From Rhodobacterales bacterium (GTDB taxonomy: Bacteria; Pseudomonadota; Alphaproteobacteria; Rhodobacterales; Rhodobacteraceae), in assembly GCA_025362795.1 (NCBI GenBank), contig JANYFE010000002.1, positions 1 through 57,410 on the forward strand: DNA of 57,410 nucleotides, written 5' to 3'. The notes beneath the pieces were generated by a model, which had not been told where the DNA came from, searched no databases, and saw nothing but the letters and a program-made list of their open reading frames with translations. The position numbers and the translations under genes were made by a program. The first letter of the stretch is position 1. Each line of letters opens with the position of its first letter. Below, one piece after another: positions 36,160-45,005 of this stretch.

Positions 36160-37077
36160 ATGAACAAATCCTTCTCAACGCGTACCCAGCCGGTCAAAAC
36201 CCGCGAGATGCACAACCACCATTTTGACAGCACGATGTGGAATGGTTTTGCCTTCCGAAATGACGATGTGATCATCGCCAGCTACGCCAAATCCGGCACC
36301 ACCTGGTTGCAGCAGGTCGTCGCCCAGCTGATCTTTGACGGAAATGTCGAGGGTCCGGTGGGTGAGATGTCGCCCTGGGTCGATCTGCGTGTGCCGCCGC
36401 GTGAGGTGAAACTGCCGATGATCGAGGCGCAAAGCCACCGGCGGTTCCTGAAAACCCACCTGCCGGTCGAAGCGCTGAACTTTTCGCCCAAGGCCAAGTA
36501 TATCTACATCGGCCGCGATGGCCGCGACGTGGTGTGGAGCCTTTATAACCACCACAAGAACGCCAATGCCCACTTTTATGAAGCCCTGAACGACACCCCC
36601 GGCCTGGTCGGTCCGAAGATCACGCCGCCGACCACCGATGTCGTGCCCTATTTCCGCGACTGGCTCGCCACTGACGGGCAACCGTTCTGGAGCTTGTGGG
36701 ACAATATGCGCTCGTGGTGGGATATCCGGGGTTTGGACAATGTGCTGATGGTCCACTACGCCGATCTCAAGCGCGATATGGAAGGTGAAATCCGTCGCAT
36801 CGCCGATTTTCTGGACCTTGATCCGCAGAACTGGCCCGCAATCCTGAAGCATTGCTCGTTCGACCACATGAAAGCCAACGCCGCCGCCTCTGCGCCCCTT
36901 GGGGGTGCGCTGTGGGAAGGCGGGGCGGACACCTTCATCCACAAAGGCACCAATGGCCGCTGGCAAGGGCAATTGACCGCAGAGGACGTCGCCGCCTACA
37001 ACGCCCGCGCCTTGGCCGAACTGGGGCCCCATTGCGCAACCTGGCTGGCGGTGGGCCGTCACGCCACGATGTATTGA
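36160..37077 (+). CDS. Sulfotransferase domain protein
   Basis: A 305-residue cytoplasmic enzyme that should transfer sulfate from PAPS to a hydroxyl or amine. The PAPS 5'-phosphosulfate loop YAKSGTTWLQ is at 42-51, the catalytic His in FLKTHLP, and the 3'-phosphate site in YIGRDGRDVVWSLYNH. The C-terminal GxWxxxL-like part (KGTNGRWQGQLTAED) matches eukaryote-like aryl/alcohol sulfotransferases. The acceptor is unknown. The gene stands alone apart from the divergent LysR gene and is followed by a strong terminator-like hairpin. Confidence 0.9.
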   Translation: MNKSFSTRTQPVKTREMHNHHFDSTMWNGFAFRNDDVIIASYAKSGTTWLQQVVAQLIFDGNVEGPVGEMSPWVDLRVPPREVKLPMIEAQSHRRFLKTHLPVEALNFSPKAKYIYIGRDGRDVVWSLYNHHKNANAHFYEALNDTPGLVGPKITPPTTDVVPYFRDWLATDGQPFWSLWDNMRSWWDIRGLDNVLMVHYADLKRDMEGEIRRIADFLDLDPQNWPAILKHCSFDHMKANAAASAPLGGALWEGGADTFIHKGTNGRWQGQLTAEDVAAYNARALAELGPHCATWLAVGRHATMY

Positions 37078-37096
37078 AAACACCGCCGCGCCTGAC

Positions 37097-37134
37097 GGCA
37101 ATGCCCCCTCTGGTTGCGCACTGGGGGCATTGCC
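37097..37134 (+). terminator. Hairpin after the sulfotransferase gene
   Basis: GGCAATGCCCCC and GGGGGCATTGCC form a perfect 12-bp stem with a 14-nt loop, 20 bp past the stop. It isolates the gene from the following metalloprotease. Confidence 0.6.
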
Positions 37135-37185
37135 ACACTTCGACTAAAGGCTTAATCTTGGGCGATTGCTGCGCAGGAGATTGTC

Positions 37186-38679
37186 ATGCCCGATGATTAT
37201 ACCGGCCTTTTGTCAGGTTCCTACTGGTCCGGAATCGAAGTGACCGGCAAACCGACCATCGTCACCTATTCCTTTCCGACCACCGCACCCGCCTATGATG
37301 GGGCGATCAGTGACCCCAATCTGACGCCCGCCGCCTTGGCCAGCTTTACCGCCTTCACCGCCGCCGAGGCGCAGATGGCGCGGGATGCGCTGGCGGAATG
37401 GGGCAATGCCAGCGGTCTGGTCTTTATCGAGGTGGCGCCGGGTCAGGGCGACATCAACTTTCAGAAGCTCGACTTTACCGGCACCGGTTATGCCGGCGCG
37501 GGCGGCATCGCCTATCACGCCTTTGGCGACTGGAATTTCGACAGTCGGCCCAATTTCACCTCGGATCTTGACGCGGCAGGCGACGTCTTCATGAATTCGG
37601 ACTTGCCGCTGGTCTATGGCACCATCCTGCACGAGATCGGCCACGCGCTTGGCCTGAAACACCCGACCGAAGTCTGGACCGATTTTGCCGCCGACCCGCC
37701 GGTGGTCCATAATGTCTGGGGCGTGGACGACCCGACCCTGACCATCATGAGCCAGCTTGCCGGTGGCACCGGCCATCTGACCGCCATCGACATTCAGGCG
37801 ATACAGGCGATCTACGGCACCAATGCGCAGGACGGCACCGAGGTGGCATCCTACAGTTGGAACGCCGCCAAGCAGACCTTGACCCAGACCGGCTATGCCA
37901 CCGCGGATGCGATCCGCGGCTCGTCGGTCAAGGATGTGATCAACGGCATGGATGGCAACGACCGGCTCTATGGGCTGAACGGCACGGACACACTGAATGG
38001 CGGCGCGGGCAATGACACGCTGGATGGCGGGCCGGGCAGCGACAAGCTGGCGGGTGGGTCGGGCGACGATGTGTATTTCGTCGATACGGCAGGTGACAAG
38101 ATCACCGAACTGCTGGGCGAAGGCACCGACAGCGTCTATTCCACCGCCACGCTGACCCTGGCCGCCAATGTCGAGGTGTTGTATTTTCTGGGGGCGGCCA
38201 AAGTCACCGGCACCGGCAACGAGCTGGACAACAGCCTGTTTGCGGGCGGTGGCCTGACGACGCTGAAGGGAATGGCGGGCAATGACTACCTTGTCGGTGG
38301 CGCTGCCAAGGACCAGATCACCGGCGGCGCTGGCAGCGATTACATGTTTGGCCAAGGCGCTGCCGACACGTTCATTTTTGCCAGCACCGCCGATTTTGGC
38401 CCGCTTGCCACCCCCGACGCCATCGGCGATTTCAGCCATGCCGAGGCGGACAAGATCAGCCTGAAATCCATCGACCCCGATGCGGTGACGGTGGGCGATC
38501 AGGCCTTCAGCTTTGTCGGCACCGCCGCCTTTACCGTCGATGCCAGATTTCAGGTCCGCTATGACACGGTGGGAACCACGACCACGGTGCAGATCGACTG
38601 GAACCACGACACGGTCGCCGATGCGACGGTCGTTCTGTATGGCGTGACCAGCCTGATTTCGAGCGATTTTCTGCTTTGA
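37186..38679 (+). CDS. Secreted M10-type metalloprotease with RTX repeats
   Basis: A 497-residue matrixin/serralysin-like protein. The zinc site HEIGHALGLKH uses His149, His153 and His159, with a Met-turn in LTIMSQL. Calcium-binding RTX nonapeptides follow (GGAGNDTLDGGPGSDKLAGGSGDD and, further on, GGAGSDYMFGQGAADTF), ending with a serralysin-like C-terminal beta-roll. No N-terminal signal is seen, so export by a type I system encoded elsewhere is expected. It differs from the protein at 28167-29804 by lacking the PPC domain. Confidence 0.9.
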   Translation: MPDDYTGLLSGSYWSGIEVTGKPTIVTYSFPTTAPAYDGAISDPNLTPAALASFTAFTAAEAQMARDALAEWGNASGLVFIEVAPGQGDINFQKLDFTGTGYAGAGGIAYHAFGDWNFDSRPNFTSDLDAAGDVFMNSDLPLVYGTILHEIGHALGLKHPTEVWTDFAADPPVVHNVWGVDDPTLTIMSQLAGGTGHLTAIDIQAIQAIYGTNAQDGTEVASYSWNAAKQTLTQTGYATADAIRGSSVKDVINGMDGNDRLYGLNGTDTLNGGAGNDTLDGGPGSDKLAGGSGDDVYFVDTAGDKITELLGEGTDSVYSTATLTLAANVEVLYFLGAAKVTGTGNELDNSLFAGGGLTTLKGMAGNDYLVGGAAKDQITGGAGSDYMFGQGAADTFIFASTADFGPLATPDAIGDFSHAEADKISLKSIDPDAVTVGDQAFSFVGTAAFTVDARFQVRYDTVGTTTTVQIDWNHDTVADATVVLYGVTSLISSDFLL

Positions 38680-38948
38680 CCTGATGCACAGGCAACAGGG
38701 CGGGAACGAGGCCCGACCCTTATAACGCCCGCGTCATATAAGGCTGCTACCTCTGGCCTATCCCAGCCAGAGGAGGCACTGTCCGGCATCTGGCAGAGAA
38801 TGCCGAGACGCTGCGCAAAGCCGAAACGCTGTGGCCCGATTTCAAGGACGGTGTCGGACCGTTGTCGCCATCCAGCGCAAGGACCGTGCCGAAGTGGCCA
38901 GTTGAACCCGCTGCCCCGCCCGCCCCATCGGGCGGGCGGGGCAGATGT
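38680..38948. other. Intergenic stretch with a strong shared terminator
   Basis: This 269-bp gap contains no supported gene. Its right end carries a perfect 15-bp stem, CTGCCCCGCCCGCCC (38911-38925) with its complement at 38930-38944, loop CATC. It probably terminates transcription from both converging genes. Confidence 0.6.
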
Positions 38949-39776
38949 TTACGCGGGCTGATCCACCCGTTCAGGCTCCACCCGGTCAGTCCAGATCTTG
39001 AAGGCTTGCAAGACATGCGGGCCAAAGGAATGGATCAGCGGCACATCCGCCGCATCCCGCCCATAGGCTACGACCAGCCGCCCGATCCGCGGCTTGTTGT
39101 TGCGCGGATCGAACGTGTGCCAGCGGCCATCCAGGAAAACCTCCATCCAGGCGGCAAAGTCCATCGGGCCGGTGACCGGCACGCCGATGTCGCCCAGATA
39201 GCCGTTCACATAGCGCGTCGGAATGTTCATGCAGCGGGTCAGCGTGATGGCCAGATGGGCAAAGTCGCGGCAGACCCCGGTGCCTTCCTGCCAGCCCTCA
39301 TAGGCGGTGCGGGTGACACGGGCATTCATGTAATTGAACCGGATATGGTTGTGGACATAGTCGCAGATCGCCTGAACACGGCTCCAGCCGGGCGTGGTCT
39401 GGCCGAACATGTCCCAGGCGAATTGGCTGAGCTTATCCGTCTCGCAATAGCGGCTGCCAAGCAGATAGATCAGCACGTCGTCCGGCAATTGCGCAATCGG
39501 GGTTTCCGGCAGCCAGGACAGCACAGGATCGGGTTGATCCGAGCTTTCGATGGTCCAATCGCCGCGCAGGCTGAACAGCCCTGCCGGGGCCACACAGCGG
39601 CGACAGGCATTGCCGAACACGTCACGATAGGCGGTGGTAGGCACCGATGGCGTGGTGGCAATGCCAACCTGCTGACGCAGATCATCGCGCCGCTCGTCGC
39701 GCACCTCCATCATGCAGATCAGCGGCGTATCTTGTGGGCAGGACACCGTAATATCGTAACCGTAGCGGATCAGCAT
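38949..39776 (-). CDS. Transglutaminase-like (transglut_core) family protein
   Basis: A 275-residue protein with an N-terminal beta domain and a C-terminal papain-like core. The nucleophile Cys169 lies in GTGVCRDFAHLA and the Asp in WHTFDP (Asp223). At the usual histidine position of the DFHAW motif this protein has Ala208 (DFAAW), so it may be inactive or use another base. There is no signal peptide. Members act as peptidases or transglutaminases; the substrate is unknown. Confidence 0.85.
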   Translation of the reverse strand: MLIRYGYDITVSCPQDTPLICMMEVRDERRDDLRQQVGIATTPSVPTTAYRDVFGNACRRCVAPAGLFSLRGDWTIESSDQPDPVLSWLPETPIAQLPDDVLIYLLGSRYCETDKLSQFAWDMFGQTTPGWSRVQAICDYVHNHIRFNYMNARVTRTAYEGWQEGTGVCRDFAHLAITLTRCMNIPTRYVNGYLGDIGVPVTGPMDFAAWMEVFLDGRWHTFDPRNNKPRIGRLVVAYGRDAADVPLIHSFGPHVLQAFKIWTDRVEPERVDQPA

Positions 39777-39923
39777 GAAACATCCTTTGGCAAGGCCGCT
39801 GGGGCCGACAGAGTTAGCTTAAGCCCGAACATGCGCCCGTCGCGTGATAAATGCGATATGCGGGGCAAAAAGCGCGATTTCTTACCGACGCAGCCCGCGC
39901 GATGCCAGCTTTTCAGGCTTTCG

Positions 39924-40022
39924 CCGCCACCAGCACCGCCCCGCCACCGCTCAACGCCACGCTTAGACAGTTGGTTCCCGACAGTTTCTCACCCAGAAAC
40001 ACGCTAGCGGTGACGGCGACCC
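39924..40022 (-). pseudogene. 3' remnant of a DMT/EamA-type transporter gene
   Basis: The minus strand encodes VIRVAVTASVFLGEKLSG continuing to GGGAVLVAAKA and a stop. This looks like the last membrane helices of a drug/metabolite transporter. Upstream the homology stops where the 3' end of the HNH-type gene begins. About 30 codons remain, so the rest was probably lost when that gene arrived. Confidence 0.55.
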
Positions 40023-40025
40023 TGA

Positions 40026-40841
40026 TCACATGGGGTCGATCTCGGAAAGTCCAGCGCGAGTTGAGTTTATGGTTGGCTGGACCATTCGAGGGATTTTCGA
40101 GAAGGTTTCGGCGAGATGCTCGGAAAAAATGGGATTGTCGGTTGCAATAACCAAAATATGGAGCGAGTCATGAAAGGACAAAAGAGCAGCAACGATGTCC
40201 TCGCGGTTCGTGTTGTAACGTAGCGAGAATTGCTTTCCTGACACTTTCTTACCCTGCGTTAACTGGGCGAAACCCGGCATAATTCCAACCAGATTTTCGA
40301 AGATTTGCGACGAGAGGCCTCCGTTCAGAAACCACTCAGTATAAATCAAACTTTGCATCTCCAGCGGCCTACCAGTGAAGTTTCGAAAAGCTGCCATCGC
40401 CGCTTTGGCCGAGAACAGGTCAAGGTTTTTCTTTGTCAGCGGACCATCGGCGCGCACTGATTTTGAACGATACAGAGACCCATCACGGCGAACGAGGGTG
40501 TCGTTCCACTGGCCTCGACCAAATAGCTCCTCCATTACTCCGGGCGCATATTTATCGACTGCGGCTCGCACCTTTAACATGCTGGCGACCTTCCACTCGT
40601 CCTCGGTGATCACCTCCATTTTGGCAACGAACTGAGCCAGAGCGTCAGCCCCACGGGTGCCTTTGTTGCATCGCTCGCAGCACCCAAACGCCCAGCCATC
40701 GGGGCGATCCTTATTCTCAAATAGGCCAATAGGCGGCATGTGCTCAAGCTCAGTCACTTCGGCTGACAGGCAGTAAACGCACCTAGACGCAGCTTCGAGA
40801 ATCTCTTTTCTAGTTAGGCTGCGGCGCTTTGCGTCTCCCAT
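40026..40841 (-). CDS. HNH-endonuclease-like protein of unknown role
   Basis: A 271-residue protein. Its N-terminus carries a zinc-linked HNH-like motif: Cys21-x2-Cys24, His34 in LEHMPP, then Cys54/Cys55-x2-Cys58 with Asn59. The rest shows no family I recognise. The start at 40841 (MGDAKRR) follows AGGAG with 6-nt spacing. The base composition is somewhat less GC-rich than the neighbours. It lies right after the rpsU terminator and cuts off a transporter remnant, which suggests horizontal arrival. A nuclease in phage defence or a mobile element is possible but not shown. Confidence 0.7.
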   Translation of the reverse strand: MGDAKRRSLTRKEILEAASRCVYCLSAEVTELEHMPPIGLFENKDRPDGWAFGCCERCNKGTRGADALAQFVAKMEVITEDEWKVASMLKVRAAVDKYAPGVMEELFGRGQWNDTLVRRDGSLYRSKSVRADGPLTKKNLDLFSAKAAMAAFRNFTGRPLEMQSLIYTEWFLNGGLSSQIFENLVGIMPGFAQLTQGKKVSGKQFSLRYNTNREDIVAALLSFHDSLHILVIATDNPIFSEHLAETFSKIPRMVQPTINSTRAGLSEIDPM

Positions 40842-40872
40842 CGCGAACTCCTCTGAATAGCCCCCCCCAAAG

Positions 40873-40901
40873 AAAAACCCCCACCCTTCACAGGACGGGG
40901 G
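40873..40901 (-). terminator. Rho-independent terminator of rpsU
   Basis: On the minus strand CCCCCGTCC pairs with GGGTGGGGG (two wobble pairs) around TGTGAA and is followed by TTTTT. It lies 53 bp past the rpsU stop. Confidence 0.8.
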
Positions 40902-40953
40902 CAATTCGGTGGAGTTCCGGCTTGCGACGGCTCCCCCAGCTTTCGCTAACGGC

Positions 40954-41160
40954 TTACAGACCGCCTTCACGCTGGAGCTTCTTCCGGGCGAGTTTCCTCG
41001 CGCGGCGTACGGCTTCGGCTTGCTCGCGGGCTTTCTTGACGGACGGTTTCTCGAAATGTTGCTTAAGCTTCATTTCGCGGAAAACGCCTTCGCGCTGCAG
41101 CTTTTTCTTCAAAGCCCGCAGAGCCTGTTCGACGTTATTGTCGCGGACGCTGACCTGCAT
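40954..41160 (-). CDS. rpsU: 30S ribosomal protein S21
   Basis: A 68-residue basic protein with the typical N-terminus [25 protein letters not shown] and the Arg/Lys-rich tail. The upstream region contains the inverted repeat TGCAC-TATAT-GTGCA (41191-41205). The gene has its own terminator. Length and sequence are normal for Rhodobacterales. Confidence 0.96.
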   Translation of the reverse strand: MQVSVRDNNVEQALRALKKKLQREGVFREMKLKQHFEKPSVKKAREQAEAVRRARKLARKKLQREGGL

Positions 41161-41266
41161 GTGGTTGTCACCACCTTCCTAGGTTAAAGTTGCACTATAT
41201 GTGCAGGCTCGTGGCCCATAGCAAAGCCGCCCCGCCTTGTCCACCGAACCCGTGAAGGAAGCCGAA

Positions 41267-41950
41267 ATGGACCCTGAAAACACCATGCAAGCCGCCAAAA
41301 CCCGGCTTCTGGAGGCTGCCCTGCCCCATGTCGCCTTTGACGGCTGGTCGGACGCCACGTTCAAGGCTGCCATCAGCGATTCGCAGACCGCGCCCGGGTT
41401 GGCGCACGCCCTGTTTCCGCGCGGGGGGGTGGACCTGGCGCTGACCTATCACCGCGACGGCGATGACCGGATGACAGAGGCGCTTAAGACAACCGACCTT
41501 GCCGCGCTGCGCTTTCGCGACCGCATCGCCACCGCCGTCAAACTGCGCCTGTCCCGGGCCGACCGCGAAATTACCCGGCGGGGTGCCGCCCTGTTCGCCC
41601 TGCCGCAACATGCCGCCGACGGCACCAAGGCGATCTGGGGCACGGCGGATGCGATCTGGATTGCCCTTGGCGACACGTCGAACGACCTGAACTGGTATAC
41701 CAAACGCGCCAGCCTGTCGGCGGTCTATGGGGCGACGATGCTGTATTGGCTGGGCGACGACAGCCCCGACCATGCGGCCAGTTGGGATTTCCTCGACCGG
41801 CGCATCGAAAACGTGATGAGTTTCGAAAAAGCAAAGGCAAGTTTTCGCGAAAATCCGCTGGGCAAGGCGCTTTTGGCCGGTCCCCTGAAGATTCTGGAAA
41901 GACTTCATGCGCCAAAAGGTCAGCGCGATTTGCCCGGTTCCACGCAGTGA
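41267..41950 (+). CDS. COQ9 family protein (ubiquinone biosynthesis accessory)
   Basis: A 227-residue protein with a TetR-like N-terminal helical region and the COQ9 core (AIWGTADAIWIALGDTSNDLNWYTKRASLSAVYGAT), the lipid-binding part. It supports ubiquinone synthesis by presenting intermediates to hydroxylases. The ATG at 41267 has AAGGAAG upstream; an upstream TTG at 41237 is less likely. The quinone oxidoreductase gene follows after 11 bp. Confidence 0.92.
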   Translation: MDPENTMQAAKTRLLEAALPHVAFDGWSDATFKAAISDSQTAPGLAHALFPRGGVDLALTYHRDGDDRMTEALKTTDLAALRFRDRIATAVKLRLSRADREITRRGAALFALPQHAADGTKAIWGTADAIWIALGDTSNDLNWYTKRASLSAVYGATMLYWLGDDSPDHAASWDFLDRRIENVMSFEKAKASFRENPLGKALLAGPLKILERLHAPKGQRDLPGSTQ

Positions 41951-41961
41951 AAGGCCCAGAG

Positions 41962-42951
41962 ATGACCCTGTCCCACGCGATGCTTGCCATGGAAATCGCC
42001 AGCCCCGGCGGGCCAGAGGTGTTGAAACCCTGCGCCGTGCCGGTCCCGGTGCCGGGCCATGGCCAGATCATCCTCCGGGTCGCCTATGCCGGGGTGAACC
42101 GGCCCGATGCCCTGCAACGCGCCGGTGCCTATGCGCCACCCGCCGGGGCCTCGGCCCTGCCCGGGCTGGAGGCGTCGGGCACCGTGGTGGCAATGGGTCC
42201 GGGCGTTGTGCGCTGGCAGATCGGCGACAAGGTTTGCGCCCTGCTGCCCGGCGGCGGCTATGCCGAATATGCGGCATGCAACGAACATCACGCCCTGCCC
42301 GTGCCTGACGGCACTTCGATGCGTGACGCCGCCTGCCTGCCCGAGACCTGCTTTACCGTCTGGTCCAACATGGTGATGCGCGGGGGGCTGAAGGCGGGCG
42401 AACGCCTGCTGGTTCAAGGCGGCACCTCTGGCATTGGCACCACCGCGATCCAGATCGCCCGCGCTTTGGGGGCGAGTGTTTATGCCACGGCTGGCAGCGA
42501 TGCCAAGGCCCGCGCCTGCGAAGCGCTGGGGGCCACGCGCGGCATCAACTACAAGACCGAAGATTTCGCGGCCGTGGTGAAACAGCTGGGCGGGGCCGAT
42601 GTCATCCTCGACATGGTCGGCGGCGCTTACATTCAGCAAAACCTCAAGGCGCTGGCCGATGATGGCCGTCTGGTGCAGATCGCCTTCCTGCAAGGTGCCA
42701 AGGCCGAGGTCAGTTTTACCGAACTGATGACCCGCCGCCTGACCATGACCGGATCGACCTTGCGCCCGCAAAGCGACCTTGCCAAAGCCCGCATCGCAGC
42801 AGAGGTCGAACGCCATGTCTGGCCGATGGTGGCGTCGGGCGCGGTCAAAGTGGTGCATGACAGCGAATACCCGCTGCACGAAGCCCCCGCCGCCCATTGG
42901 CGGATCGAGGCGCAGCACATTGGCAAAATCGTGCTGAAGGTCGAAGAATAG
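41962..42951 (+). CDS. NAD(P)H:quinone oxidoreductase (zinc-free MDR, PIG3-like)
   Basis: A 329-residue medium-chain reductase. It has the GroES-like fold with PGLEASGTVVAMG, the cofactor site GGTSGIGTTAIQIA, and the C-terminal dimer part. There are no structural zinc cysteines. It probably reduces quinones or enones with NADPH. It is closely spaced behind the COQ9 gene, so the two are likely co-transcribed. Confidence 0.92.
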   Translation: MTLSHAMLAMEIASPGGPEVLKPCAVPVPVPGHGQIILRVAYAGVNRPDALQRAGAYAPPAGASALPGLEASGTVVAMGPGVVRWQIGDKVCALLPGGGYAEYAACNEHHALPVPDGTSMRDAACLPETCFTVWSNMVMRGGLKAGERLLVQGGTSGIGTTAIQIARALGASVYATAGSDAKARACEALGATRGINYKTEDFAAVVKQLGGADVILDMVGGAYIQQNLKALADDGRLVQIAFLQGAKAEVSFTELMTRRLTMTGSTLRPQSDLAKARIAAEVERHVWPMVASGAVKVVHDSEYPLHEAPAAHWRIEAQHIGKIVLKVEE

Positions 42952-43172
42952 CGCCCGAACGCCTTTGTCGAGACTTCTGCGAAACCGGGGCGTTCTCGGG
43001 TGAATTGATAACTCGTGTGCTGTGTCCGGCGCGACGGCGCAGGCGGTGATCCGTTGAGCGCGGCGGCCATGCCTGGAACCCGGAAAATCGGCGCGGCACA
43101 CGGCGGGGTCGAACGCATCTTCGGCCATATCAAACGGCCGCGCGGTACATCCCTGTCAGCCGCAGAGCCCGC

Positions 43173-43409
43173 TTAAAACGCCTTGAACGTCATCGTCGTC
43201 AGCGTCCTGACAATCCCCGGAATGTCAAACAGCCGGTCCGACAGGTAATGCCCGACATCATCCTCTTCCGGGATATAAACCTTGGCGATCAGGTCATATT
43301 CGCCGCTGGTCGAATACAACTCGCTGACCACCTCGCGGTCGTAAATCGCATCCGCCACCTCATAGGTCTTGCCCGGTGTGCAGCGGAACTGGACGAAAAC
43401 GCAGATCAT
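43173..43409 (-). CDS. Stand-alone Lrp/AsnC ligand-binding (RAM) domain protein
   Basis: A 78-residue protein consisting only of the RAM effector domain (MICVFVQFRCTPGKTYEVADAI, EYDLIAKVYIP). It lacks the DNA-binding part of Lrp. Such proteins occur in many bacteria and may modulate full-length Lrp members or bind amino acids. It ends at the border of a 221-bp gap in which I see no gene. Confidence 0.88.
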   Translation of the reverse strand: MICVFVQFRCTPGKTYEVADAIYDREVVSELYSTSGEYDLIAKVYIPEEDDVGHYLSDRLFDIPGIVRTLTTMTFKAF

Positions 43410-43431
43410 CGGAATCTCCTTTGCCCCAAAC

Positions 43432-44964
43432 CTAATCTTGTGCAGCCTGATCCAGCAAGGTCAACACCGGAGACGCCCGCAAGTCCTCGACCGTCAAGCC
43501 GCGCTTCGGTCGCGCCAGACTGCTGCGCACCACCCAGTGCAGCCGCTTTTCCGCCCGGGTGATCGCGACATAGGCCAACCGCTTCCACAACGGCATCCCG
43601 GCCTCGCTGCGTCCGGCCATCGCGGCGGCATAGAGGTCGGGCGCAAAGACCTGCACATCCTCCCATTGCGACCCCTGCGCCTTGTGGATCGTCACCGCCG
43701 CACCATGCAGAAACGCTGCCCCCATGTTGGCCGCGCTGGGAATGAACGGCTCCTCCTCGCCCGGCTTTTCAATCTTGATGATGCTGGCCGCCGACATTTG
43801 CGGATCCTCTGCCCCCACCACATGCAGCTTGGCAAAACCCGGCCGGCTGCCCGGCCCCAGATAGATCACCTGCGCCCCCTTGATCAGCCCGCGCGCCTCC
43901 AGATCAATCCGCTTCTTGCGGTGCTTCAAGGGCAGTTCGATCCCGTCGCAGATCAACGGCTCGCCCGGCATCAGTTCGAACTCCGGGCAGCCGTGCCCCG
44001 CCCTGAACGCCTGGATCAGCTTGATCCGCGTCACATTGCGCCACACGAGCACGGGAGAGCGCGCCATCAGATCGCTGTCCACCCGCTCCGCCCAGATCAC
44101 CCGGTCATCGCGCCGGGACGCGTTCTGAACCATCGCCTCGAAATCGCCAAAGCCGATCTCGTCATCCGCCAGCGCATGGGCCAGGTCCAGAATCGGATTG
44201 TCCTCGGCCTGCCGGTGAATGCGGTGCAGCACCAGCTTGCGGCTGTCGCCCAGCTTATCGAACACCATCTCGCCCGAATTGCCGACCGGAGCCAGCTGTG
44301 CCGGGTCGCCAAACAGCACCAGCGTCGGGAAAATCTCGCGCAGATCGTCCAGCGCCTTCTGGTCCAGCATGGAACTTTCGTCGACGAACCCAACGTCCAG
44401 CGGCTCCTCGCGCCGCTTCCAGCCTTGGATGAAATCCGACCCGCGCAGACCCGCCGCCGCCAGCGCGCCCGGGATCGACGGCACTTGGCTGTAAAACGCA
44501 AACGCCCTGTCCAGCGCCAGTTCCGTCAGCCCCTCCACCGCCGGACGCGGCGCCTGCCCCGCCAGCCATTCCGCGATCTTTTCATACTGTGGGTCATAGA
44601 CCGGCGTATACAGGATCCGGTGGATCGTCGTCGCCGGAACCCCGCGCAGCCGCAGCACGCTCGCCGCCTTGTTGGTGGGCGCCAGCACCGCCAATGTACG
44701 CCGATCCTTGCGCCGCCGCCCCTCGAAATCGCCCGAGACGATATCAACCCCCGCGCCCTTCAGCGCCCGGTACAGACTGGCCAGCAGCATGGTCTTGCCC
44801 GACCCCGCCTTGCCGACCACCGCCAGCACCGAATTCTTGCCCTCGGCCATCGGCGTCAGTCCGCCGGCGTCCAGATCAATTCCCATGCCGAACAGGTCCG
44901 CCGCGACCCGGTCATAGGCCTCGGCCTGATCGGCGGAAAATGTAATCAGGGCATCAGATTGCAT
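43432..44964 (-). CDS. ATP-dependent RecD-like DNA helicase (SF1)
   Basis: A 510-residue helicase. Walker A GKAGSGKT is at 51-58, Walker B/motif II in VDESSML, motif III in LFGDPAQLAPVG, and motif VI/UvrD-C in TIHKAQGSQWEDV with VAITRAEKRL. It resembles RecD2-type or phage Dda-type helicases rather than the RecBCD subunit. No RecB or RecC is nearby, so a role in repair or recombination is inferred. It lies 22 bp downstream (minus strand) from the RAM gene's RBS side. Confidence 0.9.
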   Translation of the reverse strand: MQSDALITFSADQAEAYDRVAADLFGMGIDLDAGGLTPMAEGKNSVLAVVGKAGSGKTMLLASLYRALKGAGVDIVSGDFEGRRRKDRRTLAVLAPTNKAASVLRLRGVPATTIHRILYTPVYDPQYEKIAEWLAGQAPRPAVEGLTELALDRAFAFYSQVPSIPGALAAAGLRGSDFIQGWKRREEPLDVGFVDESSMLDQKALDDLREIFPTLVLFGDPAQLAPVGNSGEMVFDKLGDSRKLVLHRIHRQAEDNPILDLAHALADDEIGFGDFEAMVQNASRRDDRVIWAERVDSDLMARSPVLVWRNVTRIKLIQAFRAGHGCPEFELMPGEPLICDGIELPLKHRKKRIDLEARGLIKGAQVIYLGPGSRPGFAKLHVVGAEDPQMSAASIIKIEKPGEEEPFIPSAANMGAAFLHGAAVTIHKAQGSQWEDVQVFAPDLYAAAMAGRSEAGMPLWKRLAYVAITRAEKRLHWVVRSSLARPKRGLTVEDLRASPVLTLLDQAAQD

Positions 44965-45005
44965 GTCGTGATCATAACGAAGCCCACGCGGAACAGCCAG
45001 ACCAC

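Noticed and set aside
37213-38607. 464-residue minus-strand ORF antisense to the second RTX metalloprotease
   Set aside because: It mirrors the RTX repeats and has no start signal or recognisable domain.
38747-38900. Fragment reading AETLRKAETLWPDFKDG as a gene remnant
   Set aside because: No start, no family and too short to support a call.
42952-43172. Short plus-strand reading with VERIFGHIKRPRG that resembles an IS5-type end
   Set aside because: Only about 13 residues are suggestive and no start, inverted repeat or further similarity supports it.
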